DNA of 37,626 nt from Mesostigma viride (Eukaryota; Streptophyta; Mesostigmatophyceae; Mesostigmatales; Mesostigmataceae): assembly GCA_009746045.1 (NCBI GenBank), contig RPFO01001513.1, positions 1 to 37,626 of the forward strand. Reading direction: 5' to 3'. The notes beneath the pieces were generated by a model that saw only the letters and a list, made by a program, of their open reading frames with translations, was not told the origin of the DNA and ran no database searches. The position numbers were made by a program, and so were the translations under genes. This document shows positions 10,208 to 19,251 of the stretch, one piece after another (within the stretch, counting starts at the first letter, position 1; every line of letters starts with the position of its first letter).

Positions 10208-11000
10208 CTTAAGTCTCTGGATATCAGGCTGGGAGCTTGATTGTACATAATCCTGAGCACACCTTGAGGGGTGAGACATGTCTCTGGTGTGGGAATGTCT
10301 GACATTGTCTCTGATGGAGAGATGTCTATCTGGGGTTTTCATCTCAGTCTGAGGTTTCCCCAGATTTGTGGTTTGTGGGCGGGGTTCGATTCCCTGGTGC
10401 CGTCTTAAGGCGGAGTTTCACGGACTGGCTGACCCATCCACCATGCTGGTGAGGTGGCGACAGGTCCCCTGATTTTCCACGGTTGGAATGAGTATATAGG
10501 AGCTTGTGGTTTTGCATGTGCTTCGCGTAGATGTTGTGTCTGGTTCGATAAGGGGCAGCAGACCGGCGCCGACTCCCGTCTGGGGGTCAGCAATGTTTTC
10601 TGATGAGCTGTTGTGGGTGATCTGTGGGGTTTCGCCTAAGGTCCTGAAGGTTGTACATACTTCTCAAGTTCTTCACTGAACACCTATGGGCTGCCACAGT
10701 TGGCCAACCTCTTGTACATGGGTAACACAACGAGCCTCCCAGGAAGGGATAGGGACTCATTGTAATTTGTTTGTGCTCCTGAACCAGTATGGGTGCTATG
10801 TACATATAATAAGGAATCCAAGCTGACTGTCATGCCCAGTGGGTTGTGACTTGTAGTCGGGGAGGATGTCCAGGAATCCAAGCTGACTGTCATGCCCAGT
10901 GGGTTGTGACTTGTAGTCGGGGAGGATGTCCAGTACCCATTGTGTGTGTTTGTATGTAGACTTGTGTGAGCTGCTACAGCTCAAGAAAAGAAAGGATTGG
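10208..11000 (+). other. 3' noncoding region of element C with polypurine tract
   Basis: This is closely similar to A 23,544-24,290 and B 29,480-30,226. It keeps a T-arm-like box GGTTCGATTCC (10,383-10,393) and the purine-rich tract just before the LTR (10,983-11,000, AAGAAAAGAAAGGATTGG), which should prime plus-strand DNA. A 60-bp duplication at 10,813-10,932 is specific to C. Confidence 0.75.
10813..10932 (+). repeat. Exact 60-bp tandem duplication
   Basis: Two adjacent identical 60-base units begin GGAATCCAAGCTGACTG. A and B carry one unit at this place, so the duplication arose in the C lineage. Confidence 0.9.
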
Positions 11001-11699
11001 AGTTAACGCCAAGCGCAGTGGCGTGATCCTGATTCGGCATATCTCTGCGATTCCAGCGGCACCGGAACGAGTTCATTCCGACAAGTATCAAGAAAGTTAT
11101 GGTGTTCCGACTTCCCGGTCGTGCGCGAGCGCGAGCCGGCTGTTCTTCTAAGTCGTGCGTGAATATGTGCCGACGACATATGGGGTCGACAGTAATTCCT
11201 GGGCTGACAGGAATTAGGTGCTGAACCTACGACGGTATTGGATTAATACGTCGTACGCAGGAAATAGGAACCTTAACCTGTGGTCTGTTGGTACCGCAGG
11301 CTTAGTCCTGGACTATTGGGTGCAGACGCAATAATCACTGTGGACTGTACTCTGTGGTCACTGTGCCTGTATGGCAGACCTACTGTATAGGATCTGGACG
11401 CTGTACAGGTTGTTAATACTGTACCGGGGGTGTTAATACTGAGCAGGCCTACGAGGCTGCTCAGGCCTAGCAAAGCACAGTGCACAAGTATATAAAGAAT
11501 AGGCCAGTGCCAACTGGTTAGATCTCTTGCGAGCCCGCCTCACTGGTGTTGCCTTGACTTGGCAAACTTGTGTCTAAGCACTCACGTGCACGAGTGCTGT
11601 AAGCCTATATTTTTAACCAAGCTCCATTCCAACCATTCTCATGATGAATCTATCCGCGCGCATTGGAATCTATCTATCCCTACACATTGCGCTTTAACT
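11001..11699 (+). repeat. 3' LTR of element C
   Basis: This appears identical to 4,623-5,321 over 699 bp. It ends TTTAACT and is followed by ACGGACAAC of the target. Confidence 0.93.
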
Positions 11700-12347
11700 A
11701 CGGACAACAGGTTGTTGTGTGGAAGGAACCAAGCTTTCCAGGGAAACGTGGCAGCTGGCATGATGGGGTGGTGACCCGAGTAGAAGCCGCTGGCCATAAG
11801 TGCTGGGTGGCCATTGATGGTTCCCAAGCAGTGCACCGTCTGTCCTGGTCAAAGATCCGTCCCCGGGGAGGTAATCAAGGAGACCTCTTCCAGGTGCCCG
11901 CTGGTGTACAAGGCGGGGGTGACGTGGAGCTTCCTGATCAGGGTGCTACAGCTGTATCGAGCCCTCAGGGTGACCCTGGCCCGGCCCCTGGGGTACCTTC
12001 ACATACGGTGGTTGGGCAAGCAGGCGGACAGGCTGCACCTCCGGAACGGCCCGACACCAGGCCTAGGGGTGTGCGTCTATCAGATATTGTACAGGCTTTG
12101 CAAAGAGCCAAGAAGGAGCCTAAGGTGTCCAAGCTTGTCCAGTTGGATGAACCTGAGGTAGCTGCCATGGAGATAGATACCAATGCACAGGTTTCTGTCA
12201 TGGGACCTCAGCATACAGGAGAACTGCTGGTCGGAGAACCAAGTTGCCCCTGGGTGTCTGATTTCAGTGGTAGGACGCATCTAAGGGTGTTGGGAGAGGT
12301 TACTGCCCCTGTCATGGGTGTGGATGTGACCTTCCTTGTCCTAGAGG
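11700..12347 (+). pseudogene. pol: Element A pol, piece 2: integrase C-terminus and start of protease
   Basis: This continues pol of A after element C. It starts with the SH3-like integrase tail (QQVVVWKEPSFPGKRG), followed by a Gly/Pro-rich linker and then the aspartic protease core with D-T-N-A (EIDTNAQVSVM). It ends at the element D insertion just before the second half of the protease, which resumes at 21,716. The frame is open within the piece. The open frame runs a few codons into element D, ending at 12,364. Confidence 0.87.
12343..12347. repeat. Target site duplication of element D, left copy (AGAGG)
   Basis: AGAGG at the left edge is repeated at 21,716-21,720. The intact copy B has a single AGAGG at this place in pol, which confirms the insertion. 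Confidence 0.93.
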
Positions 12348-12520
12348 AGTTGGATGGAGACTAGGGACGACGAACAACTGCTGAAGCTGAAAGCGAATGA
12401 TGATTGTATTACAATAATACAATGAGAGAGCAAAGGAAGCTGAGGGCTCAGAATGGAACGTCTGGGCAAACTCGGGTGCTGCGGCACTCCCCAGTGCTAC
12501 GCCTATATGCCTATGGCGGT

Positions 12521-12726
12521 AGTTACGTTAAATAGTGACGGAACCTTTTGCCGCCTGAGGCAAATCGGTCCGTAACACTATTTTGCCCGGAATAACCACT
12601 TCCGAGCACCCAAGTTAATTCGGCCGAATTAACTTGGGTGCTCGGAAGTGGTTATTCCGGGCAAAATAGTGTTACGGACCGATTTGCCTCAGGCGGCAAA
12701 AGGTTCCGTCACTATTTAACGTAACT
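12521..12726. repeat. Palindrome P1 (perfect, 103-bp arms)
   Basis: Both arms are exact reverse complements, centred on GGCC between 12,623 and 12,624. Its variant bases are GTGACGG and GGTCCGTAAC in both arms. Confidence 0.95.
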
Positions 12727-12858
12727 AAAACCTGGCCTCGTGGAGGGGGGACGAAGAGCCCGAGACATCCGCCTAGGCCGCTGAGCACGCACCACTAAAT
12801 GCGCCGGAGCTGCCTCAGTGAGGATTCGAACCCCTGACCTCCAAGTTGCACAGGTTTT

Positions 12859-13064
12859 AGTTACGTTAAATAGTGCCGGAACCTTTTGCCGCCTGAGGCA
12901 AATCGGTCCGTAACACTATTTTGCCCGGAATAACCACTTCCGAGCACCCAAGTTAATTCGGCCGAATTAACTTGGGTGCTCGGAAGTGGTTATTCCGGGC
13001 AAAATAGTGTTCCGGCCCGATTTGCCTCAGGCGGCAAAAGGTTCCGGCACTATTTAACGTAACT
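12859..13064. repeat. Palindrome P2 (two arm mismatches)
   Basis: The left arm carries GGTCCGTAAC as in P1, and the right arm carries the complement of GGGCCGGAAC as in P3. Both arms have GTGCCGG as in P3. P2 is therefore a hybrid of the outer copies. Confidence 0.92.
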
Positions 13065-13196
13065 AAAACCTGTGCAACTTGGAGGTCAGGGGTTCGAATC
13101 CTCACTGAGGCAGCTCCGGCGCATTTAGTGGTGCGTGCTCAGCGGCCTAGGCGGATGTCTCGGGCTCTTCGTCCCCCCTCCACGAGGCCAGGTTTT
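13065..13196 (+). repeat. X' segment with tRNA-like T-arm (inverted copy at 12,727-12,858)
   Basis: This 132-bp segment is bounded by AAAACCT and AGGTTTT and is identical to the reverse complement of 12,727-12,858. It contains GGTTCGAATCC (13,091-13,101), a match to the Pol III B box and tRNA T-loop, preceded by a possible short anticodon-like stem. No full tRNA cloverleaf is visible. It may derive from a tRNA or SINE. Confidence 0.7.
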
Positions 13197-13402
13197 AGTT
13201 ACGTTAAATAGTGCCGGAACCTTTTGCCGCCTGAGGCAAATCGGGCCGGAACACTATTTTGCCCGGAATAACCACTTCCGAGCACCCAAGTTAATTCGGC
13301 CGAATTAACTTGGGTGCTCGGAAGTGGTTATTCCGGGCAAAATAGTGTTCCGGCCCGATTTGCCTCAGGCGGCAAAAGGTTCCGGCACTATTTAACGTAA
13401 CT
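13197..13402. repeat. Palindrome P3 (perfect, 103-bp arms)
   Basis: Both arms are exact reverse complements and differ from P1 at three positions per arm. Confidence 0.95.
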
Positions 13403-13691
13403 GCGGTGCTCCCTGCAGCACACAACCAGTGGACAACTGTACACTGCAATGCCATGCGACCACGTCACTAGCATCAACTACACTCGGCCCGTCCAGAACC
13501 GGATAACCCGGGTCTGGCGGGTCGAGCTAGAGTCTAGGCACAGTCTGGCACTAACCGCACATCGGTCCACATGACACCTCAGTACCGTACACCCTGCCGT
13601 ACTGTACTGAGGTGTCCCGCTCAGCCGCGGTAGGCAATACGCGGCGCGCAGGCCGGAAATCCGTGTGTCAGCCTAAGCATCTCATCTAACT

Positions 13692-14807
13692 CCCATTATG
13701 TTTTCCTTTCAGGTTGAAGGCTAGCGACTTCAAGCCTGACCCTGCCCAGCTAGGAGACTGACTCCAAGCTGACTGAGGTGCTGAGCAACTGACACCCATA
13801 CTGCAACATCTGGACTGAAAAAGATGGGCCCCAGAACTCGTGCAATACTTGTGATGGCATCACGTTTAGCTCAACATGCCCGGGGAGTTCCTCCTCCTCG
13901 CGAGCTCACAAGGGAGATAGCTATGCCTGTCTGCCTATCCAGGGAGTGCATCACCAGCCAAGAGAGCCATTGTAAAAAAATGCCAAGGTAACCGTTTAAG
14001 AGGTTCCATGTTGTTCCATCATCATCGCCCACTCAGAGAGAAAATACCCAGCCAGGCTGGGTCAACTGAGCTCAGGTTACCTGCAACCTGAGGAGTGACA
14101 GTGGACAGGTTTATTGCACCCTGCACTGTCCATGTTGTACCTGCACAACATGTGAGGACCAGCCACCCCTGCCCTGCACAGAGGGGGCTGAAGTCCGAGT
14201 GACAGGTGACAGGACTATGACATCCTGGACCTGGCCACGTTGCACCTGCACAACGTGTGAGACCAGCCACCCCTGCCCTGCACATGGGTGACTGAAGTCC
14301 TGGTGACAGGTGACAGGAATATTTCATCCTGCACCTGTGCTGAGCACGTTGTACTAGACAACATGACAGCACCCATGCCTTTACTGCCACTGAACAGTAA
14401 GGCCAGGTGGCCCAGGATATCCACAGTGAACTGGGGTCCTGGGTAACCACCTGTCAAGGGAGCTTTGACCCTCCACTTGAATGGGGGCACCTGAGCCACT
14501 GAGCTCAAGGCCAATCCACCAAGGCATACGCCCTAGTGAAAAAGGTGTGAGATACATCCCATGCCCACCTATGAAGGTGTGCATAACGAAATTCCATGGT
14601 GTTGAAAAAATCAAAACAGATTTTATTGGGCATAGGGCACGCAGATGTATGAAAAACAGACTCCAACCAACCCCCCTTGCTGGAAGCCACAACCTACCCC
14701 TTGGACCTGCCCAAGGGGTACTGGGTGACCTAGGCGGCCCTGGTGAACAGGACCCTGCTAGGCGTCCCCCCTATGGGGCAGGGTTGCCTGCTTGCCATAG
14801 GGGTTCA
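13692..14807 (-). other. 3' noncoding region and polypurine tract of element D
   Basis: On the minus strand the LTR is preceded by a purine-rich stretch (complement of 13,692-13,710: GAAAGGAAAACATAATGGG), the likely plus-strand primer. The rest shows no protein domain. An imperfect tandem repeat lies at about 14,104-14,370. Short plus-strand frames here have no recognisable content. Confidence 0.6.
14104..14370 (+). repeat. Imperfect tandem repeat, period about 104 bp
   Basis: CCACCCCTGCCCTGCACA starts at 14,163 and again at 14,267, with similar flanks including GTGACAGGTGACAGGA and CTGCACAAC. There are about two and a half units. Confidence 0.7.
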
Positions 14808-16112
14808 TCAAGTGGTACAACAGCTGGTATTGTCAGCTGCCTGCTGAGGCACTTTAGTGAGTGCATCAGCAGCGTTGTGTTTGTCCTCCACGTGACGGGT
14901 GGACTCCCAGTAGGTGGACTCCTGTTTCAGGACCACCCAGTCAAGATCAGTGTGGACAGCATAGGGGTTAGCAAGGAAACTGAGGACTGACTGACTGTCA
15001 GTGAGCAAGTGTGCCACCACCCCAGCATTGCTGCCTGCTTGCATCTGCAACCAAACCAGCACATGATTCAAGTACCTGGCATGAAGCACTGCTGACACCA
15101 CTGCCCTGCACTCAGCAGCATTGCTGCTGACAGCCTTGCGTCTATGCAACCGGCTGTACCATGAAATGAGAGACAAGGGTGCATCATCATTCTGCACAAA
15201 ATACAAGCCTGACTCCCTTGCCTGCAACTTGGTAATCTGCCTGGACTCCATGGAACTATCCATCATAGCTTGGATGTGAATGGTTTTGTGGAGATCCAAG
15301 GAGTGCAAGATAAGGGGAGGGCCTTCCTGGAGAGTTTTGGTGATGGCTTTGTGACCTACTTGCATCAAGACATCATCATCAACTCTGCTAACCACAGCCA
15401 GGTGAGGTGCACACGTTGAGCACAACCACCCCAGCTTGCCTCTAATGGTAGGACAGGCTCCAGGTTTGATTTTTGTTTGCAAAACCTCCAAGCAGCTGTG
15501 CATGTAATCATTGGGAGAGTAGAGTGCACACACCCACTGGTTTTGATGCTGCTGGAGTTGTAACATTGTGCCACAAAATTTTATGGCAGTGGTGCCCAGC
15601 TCTACTTGCTTGCCAATCTCAAAATGCTGTGACACTTGTTGAATAAAATCATCCACAGCACGCCTTGGCCCAGCAATCAGCTGATCATCCCCATGCCACA
15701 CAAAGGTGAGAATGCCATGAGGGTGTGGGACCACAAAGAAGCAAGGGTCTATGTCATCATATCTAGCCCCTAGCTTTTCAAACACAGCCTGAGCTGACAT
15801 CCTGAAAATGCGAGGAGCTGATTGCAGCCCTTCAACACCTATGTTAGCTTTCAGGTACTGCTGAGGGATGTGTTTTGCCCAAACTCTGGGAGTGGAGACT
15901 ACATACACCTGACCATGCCACACTTGTTGTGCTATCTCAGGTGAGCCTTTCAGGAAAGCCCTTTTAATGTCTGTAGCCTTACATACATAGTCATCCCCAT
16001 CATTGAGATGACCCACAAAGACAGACAGCAAGATTTTTAGGGATGTTTGCTGAATGCCTGGCGTGTACAACTCTGCCTCTGTCAGATCAGTGGTGCCCTT
16101 GAACTCTGTCAC
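14808..16112 (-). pseudogene. pol: Element D pol, 3' part: reverse transcriptase and RNase H
   Basis: This open frame of 434 codons carries the RT palm and RNase H of a Copia-type element. Motif A is TDIKRAF (D48) and the polymerase box is H140-G-D-D143 instead of the usual YVDD. RNase H follows with D285 (MDSSM), E334 (AECRA), D372 (LTDSQ) and a closing NAADALTK. The frame opens at GTG, not ATG, and overlaps the previous stop in the middle of the RT domain. This is best read as a frameshift in a once continuous pol, not a real start. It lies 3' of the protease frame, as in A/B. Confidence 0.85.
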
Positions 16113-17227
16113 ACAAGGTCTAGCATGAAAATGACTGACCCATCTGCTGCTGGCTTATGTTTACACACAAACTTCAGGCGCAAGTGCTTGCACCCTGCAG
16201 GCTTTTTGTCAATAGGTGTGACAGGGGGAGTATGAGAAGGACTAAGAGGATCTGGCACTACCCATTCTTCCCTGGCCTTGTTAAAGGCCTCCACCCATTT
16301 TAGGAATCCTATGTGTGTGCGACAGTCTTGCTCTATCTGTTCATAAGAAAGAGGAGACATTTTAGCCACATCATGCTTGCCCAATCCAAATGAGTTGGGA
16401 TGAAGTTTTTGGTTGTGAACCAAGTCTGCCACACAGGGTTCTTGCCCTGGGGCATACTTGGGTGTAGCAAATTTTACAGAAGCAATGTTGGTGTTAAGAA
16501 GTTTTTCAAGAGAAATTTTGAAATGATTCAGATCAACACCACCCATGTCCTGGATGGATAGTCTATCACTGGAGATGAGGACACCAGGGTAACAGAGAAA
16601 AGGATCCCCCAACAAAGCATTCCCTTTATAACCTTCCAAGACCTGAAAAGGAGTGGGGATACCGAGTATAGTCAACATGACCTGACCTAATACCTTGAGG
16701 GATGACTGCCCTGAGAAATCAGCCACATGGTGCCAGGGTGAAGGTTCCAAAGGCAAATGGGGCACAGCCAGGGCACTGATAATGCTGACCTGGGCTTGTG
16801 TGTCCACTGCAACCATAAATGGGCTATTGTCATTCTGCCCAACCTTCCCCACCTTAGCTGATCCTGCAGCAGTTTGAGCTTTGGCTCTATGAGCTGCTTG
16901 TAAAATGCGAACAGCGTCTGCTAGGCTGCGTTTGGAAGGTGCAGCTAGTGGCTGAGCTATGTTCACACTTGAAGAGGTGATAGGTTGCTGATCACCTGTT
17001 TTGCCAATGTGACCCTCTGCTGCAGGGGGCCAAGCCTGCAGTGACTGCCTGCAATCATCAAGGGTGACCTGGGTGTCACAGTGGGTGTGGCTCTCACACT
17101 CACCAGTGGGTGTTCCAAACAACCACTCACTGGGCAACGCTGGGATGCCAGGCAACTGTACAGGGCTGTCGGCCAACAGCTCTTCCTCCTCTGCCACGTC
17201 TGACACAGTTGGAAAATACAATTTCAT
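16109..17227 (-). pseudogene. pol: Element D pol, middle part: aspartic protease and RT N-terminus
   Basis: This 372-codon frame follows integrase. Residues about 138-215 form the retropepsin-like domain: D142-T-Q-A with AVDTQAQVSII, and a closing ALLGDPFL resembling the hydrophobic-LG motif. From about residue 290 it matches the N-terminal RT region of the pol of B (SPLSYEQ..., KWVEAFNKAREEW). It ends abruptly in the RT domain by a frameshift. Its ATG overlaps the stop of the gag-integrase frame as ATGA at 17,224-17,227. That may be chance, since the A/B family is continuous at the same place. Confidence 0.8.
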
Positions 17228-18499
17228 CCTGTGAGGTGAACACCTGTGAATTTTCCCGTGTCATTGTGTTTAACTAACACTGTCCTGCCAGTGGTGTTAA
17301 ACTTTAGGATGGTGGCTGGCCCATGCCAGGTACCCACCTTGCCTAGTCCCGACTCCTTGTAGAATAGGACCTGATCCCCTTCTCTGAAGGTGGGACGTGG
17401 ATGCTTTGCATCCTTGACAGCTAACCTGCTAGCTGTCTGTGCTCGCTGTGCGTTGTATAGGGCTAGTACCTCAGGTGGATAAATGCCTGCATGCAATCCA
17501 TCTGGTGTAATGACCACCCCTTGTGGGGTTTTCATGAGTGGCCTCCTGTTGAGGACTTGGCACAACCTGGTGGACCACAGAGCTCTGTCAGCATATGACC
17601 CACTGTCAGCCAGCAGATTGCCATCTTCTTTGGCTACAAGGGTTTTAATGGACCTGATGGCCCTTTCAATAATGCCTTGCCTCTCATGATCTTCTAGCCC
17701 AGCCAGATCAATAGCCTCACACCCTGGTTCATTGGCAAGACACGTGAACTGCTGATCCAGTAACAATGCCTCCACAGGGTAGTACCTGGCCTGAGCAATC
17801 AAGAGAGCCCTGAGCAACTGTGTCTTGTCCATTCCAGGTAATGGTTCAATGGTTGTGTACCTTGACCATGCATCTTTAAGTGCCAAGTAAGATTGTCCTT
17901 TGATATGAAAGACATCTCCTACCACCCTGCCCTTGCTCTTAGGTGGGGTAGCTACATGCCACTTAGGGGGTTTGGGTGCATTGAACTGACAATGCTGGCA
18001 GTGGGATCTGACCACCTGGCATGCACGTCTGAGTGCTGCCCCCCCTATTGCTGCTGCCACCACCTCTGCACTCACTTCATGCCCATAAAGGAAATGCAAC
18101 TGCAAAGCAAGCTCCTGAAAACTGATCTGAGCATCCTCTGCTGGGGACACTCTGCACACCTTGGGAACCATAGATGTGAAGGTTGGTTTAGAGACATAAT
18201 CTTCTGAAACCAGCTGTAGCACCTTTCCAGAACTGCTCACTGCTCTGACAGTGGGGCATGCAGATGAAAGAGGTGAAGCAGGCACACTCAAGCCAGCATG
18301 AGAGGGAGACTCACACTTCTTGCCGTAAGGAGGCCGCTTGCAGTCCTTGGGGTCACCGTGGGGCGGCCCGTGGCACTTGTGGCACAGGACGTCCAAATGC
18401 CCCAGCTCGTCCACGTTCTTGCGGCAGGTGGGCCGCAGGTGGTACTTCATGCCACAGCGGGTGCACCGCTGAGAAGACTTGTCCTCCTTGTCCTGCTTC

Positions 18500-18576
<77 letters not shown>

Positions 18577-19251
18577 GCTGGAGCTGCCCCCCTTGGAGGG
18601 AGACTGCCCCTTACCCTTGCCCTTGCCCCAGCCCCTGCCCTTGCCCTTGCCCTTGCCCTTGCCCTTGCCCTTAAACATTTGTCCCAGCAGGGACTTGACT
18701 TCTGCCATAGTGACAGGTCTCTTGCTCCTGTCTTCCCTCTCCCTATCCTCCTCCTCCCTCTCTTCCCCCCTGACCCTCTTTACAGAGGTGCCCATGGCCC
18801 CCTGGCTAAGGGGAGCCAAGGCCAGCTTGATATAATCCAATGCCTCCTTCATGTCCTCCCAGTACTTTGCCATTCCTGTTGCAAGCATAGCGTAGGTGTT
18901 TTTGTCAAGTTTGAGTTTCTCAAGGAAGGAACGCAGCAAGAACTTGTGATCTAGCTGCTGGACATCAGGACGTGCTTTGATGGCTAGCTCATATTTCTTT
19001 GTCTCAGCCACATAGTCCACTGATGTGACCCTGTATTCCTCTACCCACCTGAATGCCCCATAGATGTCCACAGATGAGGGGGTGGAGAGGAGGTCAGTTA
19101 GCTCCTTCATGAAAGCCTCCCAAACTGCCCTAGCCTGCGTGTCCTGCCACTTGGGATACCTACGCTGGAAGACAAGAATGAGATTCTGAATCTGAGAGAG
19201 GACTGATGGTAAAATCCCCCTGCATGAGAGATCCAAACCAATTCTTGACAT
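17224..19251 (-). pseudogene. Element D gag C-terminal part fused to integrase
   Basis: This 675-codon frame has a gag-like helical region at residues 1-150, a Glu/Arg-rich stretch, KG repeats (about 194-215) and 25 Asn residues (226-250). Two zinc knuckles follow: CX2CX4HX4C (C263, C266, H271, C276) and CX2CX4HX5C (C290, C293, H298, C304). Integrase then has H386, H391, C418, C421 and the triad D446, D499, E529 (DX52DX29E), plus an SH3-like tail. No protease lies between gag and integrase. Unlike A/B there is no stop between gag and pol here. The start ATG is probably artificial, since gag similarity continues upstream in another frame. Confidence 0.82.
18502..18576 (-). repeat. (GTT)25 microsatellite encoding poly-Asn
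   Basis: Twenty-five perfect GTT units on the plus strand are AAC codons for 25 Asn in the element D gag. Because it is in frame, length changes would not break the protein. Plus-strand frames rich in Leu, Val or Cys here are its shadows. Confidence 0.95.

Larger units (their letters stand above)
4623..11699 (+). mobile_element. Element C: non-autonomous LTR element nested in pol of element A
   Basis: This 7,077-bp insertion has two 699-bp LTRs in which I see no difference. Its interior has no intact gag or pol, only eroded stretches of A-type pol (about 7,580-8,130 and 9,795-10,207) in unrelated or decayed sequence. The 3' noncoding region and polypurine tract match A and B. The left flank ends ACGTTG and the right flank reads ACG then GACAAC. 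This fits a duplicated ACGTTG with TTG later lost on the right, so the target duplication is imperfect. Identical LTRs around a dead interior point to recent mobilisation in trans by an A/B-type element. Confidence 0.9.
12521..13402. mobile_element. Composite palindromic element P-X-P-X'-P
   Basis: This 882-bp insertion is flanked by GCGGT (12,516-12,520 and 13,403-13,407); the uninterrupted LTR at 21,259 has one copy. It consists of three 206-bp palindromes (12,521-12,726, 12,859-13,064, 13,197-13,402) separated by two identical 132-bp segments in opposite orientation (12,727-12,858 and 13,065-13,196). The ends read AGTTACG...CGTAACT, like the LTR ends of A-D. It codes for no protein. It looks like a tiny LTR element whose LTRs are self-complementary, in an inverted dimer state sharing the middle LTR. 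A foldback transposon is the alternative. Confidence 0.85.
12348..13691 (-). repeat. 3' LTR of element D, split by the palindromic composite
   Basis: Bases 12,348-12,520 and 13,408-13,691 together equal the 457-bp LTR at 21,259-21,715 with three substitutions. The interruption is the 882-bp palindromic insertion plus its duplicated GCGGT. Confidence 0.92.

Noticed and set aside
13091-13101. A tRNA gene
   Set aside because: Only a T-arm-like piece is present; no acceptor stem or D-arm can be folded around it.
12521-13402. CRISPR array
   Set aside because: Three repeats with two identical inverted spacers, each repeat a long palindrome, a 5-bp target duplication and a eukaryotic setting. It is a mobile element.
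14808-16112. A separate gene starting at GTG 16,112 and overlapping the upstream stop
   Set aside because: The start falls inside the RT domain and is not ATG; comparison with B shows a continuous protein there. It is a frameshift.
18258-18954. Plus-strand frames rich in Leu, Val or Cys
   Set aside because: They are the reverse-strand reading of the (GTT)25 and Lys-Gly repeats of the gag of D.
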